8,376 bases of DNA from an uncultured Bacilli bacterium (GTDB lineage Bacteria; Bacillota_I; Bacilli_A; RF39; UBA660), in contig CAKPNP010000038.1 in NCBI GenBank assembly GCA_934169415.1, positions 1-8,376 of the forward strand, in the 5' to 3' direction. The notes under the pieces were generated by a model, which saw nothing but the letters and a program-made list of their open reading frames with translations, did no database searches and was not told the origin of the DNA. This document shows, in pieces, positions 1 to 6,019 of the stretch (position 1 is its first letter; every line of letters starts with the position of its first letter). The position numbers and the translations under genes are program-made.

Positions 1-8
1 TAAAAATT

Positions 9-16
9 CTCCTTCC
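9..16 (-). promoter_or_regulatory. Ribosome binding site of a gene starting just left of the window
   Basis: On the minus strand this reads GGAAGGAG, a near-perfect Shine-Dalgarno sequence, followed by 8 bases (AATTTTTA) that reach the window edge. That is the right spacing for a start codon at or just beyond position 1, so a further minus-strand gene probably begins outside the window. Between this site and the terminator at 118-146 the DNA is A/T-rich, with possible but unconvincing -10-like hexamers (TAAAAT at about 42-47, TATTAT at about 31-36). I therefore do not call a promoter. Confidence 0.5.
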
Positions 17-117
17 ACATTAATTTATCATAATATCTTTATTTTACCTTCTATAAGTTATATACGAAAAAAATCTCGAAAATCCTTTTTTTTAGAGAAA
101 CTTTTTTCAAAAAATGC

Positions 118-146
118 AAAAAAACAAGAAAAATTAATTTCTTGTT
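118..146 (-). terminator. Rho-independent terminator after the CmpB-like membrane protein
   Basis: Arms 138-146 and 123-131 form a 9-bp stem (minus-strand AACAAGAAA / TTTCTTGTT) with a 6-base loop. On the minus strand it runs into a 7-base T tract at 118-124. It lies 27 bases past the stop codon of the 174-1412 gene and faces the right way to end that transcript. Confidence 0.8.
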
Positions 147-173
147 ATCAAATTTATAAAAATTAGAAATTAT

Positions 174-1412
174 TCAATCTTTCCTAATGGCGTTAGGATA
201 TCTGTTTTTTATTACATCATCATTATATTTATTATCTATGTATGATTCTATTTTACTAGTAGCAACTACTCCATCATTTCTAGTTGAATATCTATGTAAA
301 ACTAAAAATGATAAAACAACATCAAATACAATAAATATTAATAATAAAGTAGTTACTATAGCACCTATTTTATATGGAATTTTTTCTATTAATTTTGAAA
401 ATATTGGATATAATATTTTAATCCATACTACTGCTGCTATTCCCCAAAAGAAACAATATAGTAGATTTATTCTACCACCTAAATTAAATGGAATATTAGA
501 ATAATCCCAAAATACAGTATGAAAAAATATTTCAGTAAAAACACTACATATATATTCATATGCTCCACCCATAATTGTTCCGTATATAAATATATAAGAA
601 TCTTTTTTATCTTTATGTTTATATAAAATTATTGTAGCTAAAGCTATAGCAAATCCCCATACAATAGAAAAATCACCTATAACTAAACTTGATCTACTCA
701 TCCAATAACCCATAGTATACCTGCAAAATATAGTTTCTATTATATCTCCTAAAAAGGATCCTATCAAAAACATTAAAAATACTTTATAGAAACTTAACCC
801 TTCAGCAAATTTTTTATTATCATAATTTGGATAAGCCTTAAATATTCTTTTTCTAATTTTCATTTCCAATTTTTCTTTGAATTTAAATGATTTATTATTA
901 ATTTTATCAATTTTAGTATTTCTAATTGAAACCACACTAGTAAGTATATCACATATCATAAATAAAGATATTACTAATAGTATTATTATCATAATCAATA
1001 CAGGAATAAAATTAAATAATTTAGTTAATATTAAATTAAGTGGTCTAATTAAAAGCGCTAATAAAGTAAAGATTAAGGCATGTATATATGAAGCATACAT
1101 ACCAAAACCATATTTACTTTTAGAATAATCCCACCATTTAATCTTAGTAATTTTAAAAAGTAAAGATCCTGATAAAGATTCAATTGATAAACAGATAAAA
1201 TATATAGCTAGAAAATATATAAAATAATTATTAATATCATTAAAAAATATAGTAATTAAAACAGCTGCAAAACCATAAGATAAACAAAATGGCCCATTTA
1301 ATAAGCCTCTATTGGCAAATGATTTTTCTTGCATTAGATAAAAAACAGTTTCAAATAACCAACCTATAAAAGAATATATAATAAATAAATATAAAACATA
1401 AAATAAATTCAT
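174..1412 (-). CDS. Membrane protein with two CmpB-type (putative ABC-transporter type IV) domains
   Basis: This is a 412-residue, very hydrophobic, multi-pass protein. Residues 12-25 (IYSFIGWLFETVFY) and 34-51 (NRGLLNGPFCLSYGFAAV) match the start of the family annotated as putative ABC-transporter permease, CmpB type (Pfam ABC_trans_CmpB), followed by its W-W-D-Y-S motif near residues 93-97. The same order recurs in the second half: GSFLGDIIETIFCR at 218-231, RSSLVIGDFSIVWGF at 240-254 and FWDYSNIPFNLGGR at 301-314. The protein therefore appears to be an internal duplication of a domain that usually occurs once. About 40 hydrophilic residues follow the last membrane segment. It begins 28 bases after the ftsK stop with only a weak AGG ribosome site (1419-1421), and a hairpin lies between them, so expression probably depends on read-through from ftsK. 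The family's true function is not established and no ATPase partner is visible, so transport is a family label rather than a demonstrated role. Confidence 0.8.
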   Translation of the reverse strand: MNLFYVLYLFIIYSFIGWLFETVFYLMQEKSFANRGLLNGPFCLSYGFAAVLITIFFNDINNYFIYFLAIYFICLSIESLSGSLLFKITKIKWWDYSKSKYGFGMYASYIHALIFTLLALLIRPLNLILTKLFNFIPVLIMIIILLVISLFMICDILTSVVSIRNTKIDKINNKSFKFKEKLEMKIRKRIFKAYPNYDNKKFAEGLSFYKVFLMFLIGSFLGDIIETIFCRYTMGYWMSRSSLVIGDFSIVWGFAIALATIILYKHKDKKDSYIFIYGTIMGGAYEYICSVFTEIFFHTVFWDYSNIPFNLGGRINLLYCFFWGIAAVVWIKILYPIFSKLIEKIPYKIGAIVTTLLLIFIVFDVVLSFLVLHRYSTRNDGVVATSKIESYIDNKYNDDVIKNRYPNAIRKD

Positions 1413-1425
1413 AAATAACCTATAA

Positions 1426-1448
1426 AAGAATAAGTATTACTTATTCTT
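1426..1448 (-). terminator. Hairpin overlapping the ftsK stop codon, possible weak terminator or attenuator
   Basis: Arms 1439-1448 and 1426-1435 form a perfect 10-bp stem (AAGAATAAGT / ACTTATTCTT) with a 3-base loop. On the minus strand it is followed by a short, interrupted T run. The ftsK stop codon (1441-1443) is inside the stem. The next gene starts only 14 bases past the hairpin, leaving no room for a separate promoter. Partial termination or protection of the mRNA 3' end seems more likely than full termination. Confidence 0.5.
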
Positions 1449-3705
1449 CTTCCTTTTTAATTAATACTTCCCTTGGTTTAGAACCATTAGATGGTCCTAT
1501 AACACCGCGTTCTTCTAATAAGTCAACTGCACGAGCTGCCCTATTATATCCTATTTTAAATCTTCTTTGAAGTAAAGACGCTGACGCTTTTCTTGATTCT
1601 ACTACAAACTCAACCATATCATTATATAACGGTTCTTCCATTGCATCTTGATCTACCATAGATGTAGCATTTTTATCTTCCATAGATAGTGAGTAAGTTG
1701 TATCATACCTAGCTTTTTGTTGTGATATAGTATAATCAACTACCTTTTTAATATCTTCATCTGATATGAAAGTTCCTTGAACTCTTATAGGAATATTTTC
1801 TCCTTGTGGTAAGAATAACATATCACCTTTACCAAGTAATTTTTCAGCACCTGTTGCATCTAATATTGTTCTTGAATCTATACTAGAAGAAACAGCAAAT
1901 GATATACGAGATGGAATATTTGCTTTAACAACACCAGTAATTACATCTGTAGATGGACGTTGTGTTGCAACAATTAAATGTATTCCAGCAGCACGAGCCA
2001 TTTGAGTAATTCTCATTATTGACTCTTCTACTTCTTTAGCAGCAACTAACATTAAATCAGCAAGTTCATCTATAATAACTACTATATATGGTAATTTCTT
2101 AGCATCATTTTTAAAGTTTTTTTCCAAATAAGCATTATATCCTGCTATATTTTTAGTTCCACTCGACTCAAATAAATCATATCTATTTTCCATTTCTTGA
2201 ACTATTTTTTTAAGTACAATATTAGCTTTTTTAGGATCAGTTACAACTGGTGTAAGTAAATGTGGTACTCCATTATACATAGATAATTCAACTTTTTTAG
2301 GATCAACTAAAACAAGTTTTACTTCATCTGGTTTAGTTCTCATAAGCAGTGACACTAACATACTATTAATACAAACTGATTTACCAGAACCTGTTGAACC
2401 AGCTACTAATAAGTGAGGTGTTTTATTTATCTCACAATATGTAGGTTTACCCATTATATCTTTACCTAAAGTAACAAGTAATTTTGAATCTTCATAACTT
2501 TTTGGAACAACTTCTAATATTTCTCTTACACCAACAGGAGAAACTTTTTTATTTGGAATTTCTATTCCTATAGTTTTCTTACCTGGAATAGGTGCTTGTA
2601 TATTAACGCTTTTAGCAGCCAAAGCTAAAGCTAATTCCTTATCTAGAGAAATTATTCTAGATAACTTAGTACCAGCTTTAATTTCCATTTCATATTGAGT
2701 TACAGCAGGTCCTATATTTACAGCTACAACTCTTCCTTCTACACCAAAGTCCTTAAAAACCTCTTGAAGTACAGTTACAGTATCTTTTATAACCTCTTGA
2801 TTTTCTTTATTGTTTACTTTAGGTGTTTTAGTTAATATATCAACACTAGGTAATACATATTCTTTATTTTCAATTACTGAAAAAGTATTTCCATCACCCT
2901 TTATATCTTCAAGCTCAATAGTTTCTATATCATCCAACTTAACAGTATTAAAATGTGTCTCTTTTTCATGTTTAACTATATTTTCTTCTTTAAAATCATC
3001 TTTTGGAACATATACATCTGCTTCACTAGAATTTGATATTACAACATTTTTAGTATCATTTTCATATTCATGTTCAATTTTTTTAATAATATCTTTTTGT
3101 TTTACTTCATGAGCTAAATGTTCTGTTTTCTTAACTGTTGTTTTAACTGTAGTTTTAAGTGCTACTATAAGATCATATATACTAAGTCCTGTAAACATAA
3201 TAAAGCCGCATATAATTATTACAATACTAACAACTGTAGCTCCTGGAATACTAAGAAGACTAACTAGGCACATACTTATTAAAGCACCTATCATTCCCCC
3301 ACCTTGTATATCACTAGTTCCATCTATAAAATTATTTAAATTGTTAAATGTTGCCTCAAATACCTTTTCAAAAGTTACGCCTTCTACCTCTAATCCTTTT
3401 ATATATCCTAAATGAAATAAGCTTAAAAAACCTATCAACATTATATATAAACCAATTGTTTTTGTAGTTAATAAATCTGGTTTTTTTCTTTTTACTATCA
3501 TATATCCACCAATTACGCCAACTACAACTAATAAAATGGCCCATAAAACACCTACTAGAAACCCAGAAAATCCATTTATAATATCTGATGCTGGTCTAAA
3601 CTTACAACATCCTATTATAGCAAGTAATATAAGTAATATACCATATATTTCAAGCTTACCACTAAATTCCTTTTTTACTTCTTTTCTAGTTTTCTTTTTT
3701 GCCAC
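1441..3705 (-). CDS. ftsK: DNA translocase FtsK/SpoIIIE family
   Basis: This is a septum-anchored ATPase that pumps chromosomal DNA through the closing division septum. The 754 residues show hydrophobic membrane segments at about 19-34, 47-71, 82-101 and 138-182. A charged linker runs from about 183 to 300, then the RecA-like motor with Walker A GSTGSGKS (436-443) and Walker B VVIIDELAD (542-550) followed by the TQRPSTDVITG segment. The C-terminal winged-helix gamma domain (about 690-750, with S-LLQRRFKIGYNRAAR) would read orienting sequences on the chromosome. The length is typical of the family. The start is GTG at 3705: an in-frame TAA lies immediately upstream, and AAGGTGA sits 5 bases before the GTG. 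The membrane segments argue against the soluble paralogue SftA. Whether it acts in ordinary division (FtsK) or also in sporulation (SpoIIIE) cannot be told here, and no sporulation gene is in the window. Confidence 0.95.
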   Translation of the reverse strand: MAKKKTRKEVKKEFSGKLEIYGILLILLAIIGCCKFRPASDIINGFSGFLVGVLWAILLVVVGVIGGYMIVKRKKPDLLTTKTIGLYIMLIGFLSLFHLGYIKGLEVEGVTFEKVFEATFNNLNNFIDGTSDIQGGGMIGALISMCLVSLLSIPGATVVSIVIIICGFIMFTGLSIYDLIVALKTTVKTTVKKTEHLAHEVKQKDIIKKIEHEYENDTKNVVISNSSEADVYVPKDDFKEENIVKHEKETHFNTVKLDDIETIELEDIKGDGNTFSVIENKEYVLPSVDILTKTPKVNNKENQEVIKDTVTVLQEVFKDFGVEGRVVAVNIGPAVTQYEMEIKAGTKLSRIISLDKELALALAAKSVNIQAPIPGKKTIGIEIPNKKVSPVGVREILEVVPKSYEDSKLLVTLGKDIMGKPTYCEINKTPHLLVAGSTGSGKSVCINSMLVSLLMRTKPDEVKLVLVDPKKVELSMYNGVPHLLTPVVTDPKKANIVLKKIVQEMENRYDLFESSGTKNIAGYNAYLEKNFKNDAKKLPYIVVIIDELADLMLVAAKEVEESIMRITQMARAAGIHLIVATQRPSTDVITGVVKANIPSRISFAVSSSIDSRTILDATGAEKLLGKGDMLFLPQGENIPIRVQGTFISDEDIKKVVDYTISQQKARYDTTYSLSMEDKNATSMVDQDAMEEPLYNDMVEFVVESRKASASLLQRRFKIGYNRAARAVDLLEERGVIGPSNGSKPREVLIKKEEE

Positions 3706-3710
3706 TTAAA

Positions 3711-3717
3711 TCACCTT
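3711..3717 (-). promoter_or_regulatory. Ribosome binding site that fixes the GTG start of ftsK
   Basis: Minus-strand AAGGTGA lies 5 bases before the GTG at 3705. No ATG candidate upstream is possible because TAA (3706-3708) directly precedes the GTG in frame. Confidence 0.8.
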
Positions 3718-3730
3718 CTACAATAAAACC

Positions 3731-3739
3731 ATTATACCA
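3731..3739 (-). promoter_or_regulatory. Extended -10 promoter for ftsK
   Basis: The minus strand reads TGGTATAAT, a perfect extended -10 (TGn + TATAAT), 25 bases upstream of the ftsK GTG. The matching -35 position (3754-3759) is only TTTTTC and overlaps the T side of the eno terminator. Recognition would therefore rely on the TG extension. It gives ftsK a transcript separate from the murT-eno run. Confidence 0.75.
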
Positions 3740-3754
3740 TATTTTAATAAAAAG

Positions 3755-3778
3755 AAAAATGCTATTTTAAGCATTTTT
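3755..3778 (-). terminator. Rho-independent terminator overlapping the end of eno
   Basis: Arms 3770-3778 and 3755-3763 form a 9-bp stem (AAAAATGCT / AGCATTTTT) with a 6-base loop. The eno stop codon (3767-3769) lies in the loop, so the last enolase codons double as the ascending arm. On the minus strand the stem runs into TTTTTCTTT. The stem is close to symmetric but no converging gene exists, so I assign it to eno. Confidence 0.8.
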
Positions 3779-4999
3779 TATTTCTTCTTCAATTCTCATT
3801 AATTGATTATATTTACAAATTCTATCTGTTCTTGATAATGAACCTGTTTTAATTTGACCTAAAGATAATCCAACAGATAAATCTGCTATTATAGTATCTT
3901 CAGTTTCACCACTTCTATGAGATATAATTGTATTATATCCATTTTTACGAGCTAAATCAATTGTTTCTAAAGTTTCAGTAATAGTTCCTATTTGATTTAC
4001 TTTAAGTAATATTGCATTACCAGCATGATTATCAATACCCATTTGTAAACATTCTTTATTAGTTACAAATAAATCATCACCAACTAATTGAACTTTATCA
4101 CCTAATTTTTCTGTTATTAATCTAAATCCTTCCCAATCATTTTCATCTACAGGATCTTCTATAGAAATAATTGGATATTTACTACATAATTCAATATAAA
4201 AATCTACTAATTCAGAAGTTGTTAATTTTCTATTTTCACCTTTTAAATTATATAATCCATCTTCATAAAATTCACTTGCTGCAACATCTATAGCTAAACA
4301 TACATCTACTCCAGGAGTATATCCGGCTTTTTTAATTGCTTCTATAATAAGTTCAAAACCTTCTGTATTGCTATCTAAGTTAGGCGCAAAACCACCTTCA
4401 TCACCTACACCAGTAGCTAGTCCTTTACTATTTAAAACTTTCTTTAAATTATGGAATACTTCAGCACCAACTCTTACTCTTTCAGCAATTGTATCTCTTT
4501 GTGGTATAATCATAAATTCTTGGAAATCTAATTTATTATCAGCATGAGCTCCACCATTTATTATATTCATCATTGGTCTTGGTAAAGTTTTACCATCACC
4601 TACATATTTGTATAATGGTTTACCACTATTTAAAGCTGCAGCTTTAAGTGATGCCATAGAAACCGCTAAAATAGCATTGGCTCCTAATTTAGATTTTGTT
4701 TTAGTACCATCTAAATTAATCATTGCATAATCTAACCCTTTTTGATTTTCTACTTCATATCCAATTAATAAATCTCTAATTGGTCCATTAACATTAGCTA
4801 CTGCTTTTAAAGTCCCTTTACCAAGATAACGATTCATATCTCCATCACGAAGTTCTAAAGCTTCTCTTTCTCCAGTTGAAGCACCAGATGGAACAATTGC
4901 TCTACCCATTATTCCATTTTCTAGAATTACATCAGCCTCTACTGTAGGATTTCCTCTTGAATCAAGTACCTCACGAGCTTTTATATCTTTAATTTTCAT
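3767..4999 (-). CDS. eno: Enolase (phosphopyruvate hydratase)
   Basis: It interconverts 2-phosphoglycerate and phosphoenolpyruvate in cytoplasmic glycolysis. All family landmarks are present in 410 residues: SGASTGE (38-44), GDEGG with the proton-transfer Glu at 201, the Mg2+ ligands Asp238, Glu281 (SIEDP) and Asp308 (GDDLFVTN), the catalytic Lys333 in LLKVNQIGT, SHRSGETED (360-368) and the substrate lysine Lys384 in IKTGS. The protein is slightly shorter than the usual roughly 430 residues, with no motif lost. ATG at 4999 is supported by the AAAGGAGAG ribosome site (5007-5015). Both that site and the first 11 bases of the gene lie inside the 3' end of the upstream prepilin-like gene, so the two are probably translationally coupled. 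I saw no clear dedicated promoter. Being last in a cell-wall/pilin run is an unusual position for a highly expressed glycolytic gene. Confidence 0.98.
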   Translation of the reverse strand: MKIKDIKAREVLDSRGNPTVEADVILENGIMGRAIVPSGASTGEREALELRDGDMNRYLGKGTLKAVANVNGPIRDLLIGYEVENQKGLDYAMINLDGTKTKSKLGANAILAVSMASLKAAALNSGKPLYKYVGDGKTLPRPMMNIINGGAHADNKLDFQEFMIIPQRDTIAERVRVGAEVFHNLKKVLNSKGLATGVGDEGGFAPNLDSNTEGFELIIEAIKKAGYTPGVDVCLAIDVAASEFYEDGLYNLKGENRKLTTSELVDFYIELCSKYPIISIEDPVDENDWEGFRLITEKLGDKVQLVGDDLFVTNKECLQMGIDNHAGNAILLKVNQIGTITETLETIDLARKNGYNTIISHRSGETEDTIIADLSVGLSLGQIKTGSLSRTDRICKYNQLMRIEEEIKNA

Positions 5000-5369
5000 T
5001 ATTTATCTCTCCTTTGCATGTACATTTTAAATCAATATCATAATTATAATTGTAATCTTTAACACTTACACTAACACAACTATCCTTAGTTATAGAATCG
5101 CTACTCAAATTATTTTCGCTTATTAGTCCTTCTTTAATTAAATCATCCACTACGATGCAATAATTACTATCATTAACATTAGAAAATTTATCAGAATGCC
5201 TTGTAACATATTGACTTGATGAAGTTATAATTAAAGTTCTTAACGATTCATCTATAGTGCTTTCTGTATCTTTAACACTCTTTAATAATTGTGGAAACGC
5301 TATTATAACAATTAAACTTAATATTATAATAACTCCCATTAATTCTGCTATAGTAAAACCTTTTTTCAT
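4989..5369 (-). CDS. Small type IV prepilin-like protein
   Basis: These 126 residues begin with a class III prepilin signal: a short basic leader MKKG, then FTIAEL with Glu at position +5 of the predicted mature protein (cleavage after Gly4), followed by a hydrophobic helix (about 5-28). The remainder is a small soluble domain with four cysteines (71, 98, 116, 118), of which the first two could form a surface disulfide. It would be processed by a prepilin peptidase and could form or prime a pilus or type II-like secretion pseudopilus, but no such assembly gene is in the window. ATG at 5369 overlaps the gatD stop as ATGA. The ribosome site GAGGAG (5375-5380) is formed by the last Glu-Glu codons of gatD. 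An out-of-frame ATG 4 bases upstream is rejected because it leads to a different frame. The exact pilin class is unknown. Confidence 0.8.
   Translation of the reverse strand: MKKGFTIAELMGVIIILSLIVIIAFPQLLKSVKDTESTIDESLRTLIITSSSQYVTRHSDKFSNVNDSNYCIVVDDLIKEGLISENNLSSDSITKDSCVSVSVKDYNYNYDIDLKCTCKGEINNEN
5007..5015 (-). promoter_or_regulatory. Ribosome binding site of eno inside the prepilin-like gene
   Basis: Minus-strand AAAGGAGAG is a strong site 7 bases before the eno ATG. It encodes Lys-Gly-Glu near the C-terminus of the prepilin-like protein, so ribosomes finishing that gene deliver the site directly to eno. Confidence 0.8.
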
Positions 5370-6019
5370 ACATACTCCTCAAAATTTTTTATAAATTCAT
5401 TATAAGCTTTAGTCTCAATTTTTAAATTATACTTAAGTTTTTTATTGGTTAATTTATTCATAAAGTATTTTAAAAATTCTGGGTTTCTTACTAATAATGG
5501 TCCTATTATATATGTTCCATAAAAATTATTATAATGTATTCCCTCATTATCAAATAAAGGATATTTTAACTTGCTTATATAACTATCATTATTAATAAAA
5601 CCTAATATTTTTTTATTTATAATATTACCATTTATATATACTTCTTCTTTTTTTCTAGTACCTTTTTTTACTTCATAACTAAATATACCAAGTGCATCAA
5701 TTATATTGTTATCTATTATTTTACTACCAAATAAATCAACACTATTACCAGTTGCTAGAAAAAACTTATTATCTAAAATATAATCTCTTATATCCTCTTT
5801 ATACTTTTTCAAATAATCAAGTGCTATAAGCATATTTTCTTCAGTTCCACTTGCTATATAAACTAAATCATATTCTTTAAAATTTAATTCTTCATTTAAA
5901 GATAAATATAATATTTTATGTTTTATTTTATTTTCTTTAAGAATTTTAGATATAATTTTAATATTTCCAGACTCACCATACAAGTTTAAAAAATCATAGT
6001 ATAAATATGCTATTTTCAT
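5366..6019 (-). CDS. gatD: GatD-like glutamine amidotransferase subunit lacking catalytic Cys and His
   Basis: GatD normally hydrolyses glutamine and passes ammonia to MurT, which amidates D-glutamate of lipid II to D-isoglutamine. The 217 residues follow the family: N-terminal LNLYGESGN (11-19) matches the LNLYGDxGN hallmark, and GTYIIGPLLVRNP (168-180) matches GTYLHGPLLPKNP. The glutaminase centre is altered. Where the family has LAICGGYQLLG, this protein has LATGNSVDLFG (88-98), placing Gly91 at the nucleophilic Cys. The conserved His of GTYLHGP is Ile172. The ENH-containing segment is replaced by INNDSYI (142-148), and the GGGQD turn reads ASGTEE. The frame is intact with normal codon use, so it is not an obvious pseudogene. 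It overlaps murT by ATGA at its start and the prepilin-like gene by ATGA at its end, and has a good ribosome site (6028-6035). Family membership is well supported. Loss of glutaminase activity is inferred from motifs. Confidence 0.8.
   Translation of the reverse strand: MKIAYLYYDFLNLYGESGNIKIISKILKENKIKHKILYLSLNEELNFKEYDLVYIASGTEENMLIALDYLKKYKEDIRDYILDNKFFLATGNSVDLFGSKIIDNNIIDALGIFSYEVKKGTRKKEEVYINGNIINKKILGFINNDSYISKLKYPLFDNEGIHYNNFYGTYIIGPLLVRNPEFLKYFMNKLTNKKLKYNLKIETKAYNEFIKNFEEYV
5375..5380 (-). promoter_or_regulatory. Ribosome binding site of the prepilin-like gene within gatD
   Basis: Minus-strand GAGGAG, 5 bases before ATG 5369, is made from the two Glu codons just before the final Tyr-Val of gatD. 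It selects the in-frame ATG at 5369 over the out-of-frame ATG at 5373. Confidence 0.75.

Noticed and set aside
60..112. A/T-rich hairpin-like stretch (poly-A and poly-T around GGATTTTCGAGA on the minus strand)
   Set aside because: Pairing would be only A-T homopolymers around a large loop; the adjacent terminator at 118-146 is much better.
187..504. Plus-strand open frame of 105 codons
   Set aside because: It is antisense to the conserved second half of the membrane protein, with no ribosome site and low-complexity composition.
877..1128. Plus-strand open frame of 83 codons
   Set aside because: It is a shadow of the membrane-protein gene, rich in Ile/Asn from A/T-rich complement codons.
2810..3112. 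Plus-strand open frame of 100 codons, Ser-rich
   Set aside because: It is antisense to the acidic FtsK linker; the Ser/Phe richness is the complement of Glu/Lys codons.
5366..6019. Loss of the GatD catalytic Cys caused by a frameshift
   Set aside because: Conserved segments before, at and after the site are all in the same frame and the gene is full length, so the substitutions look like true divergence.
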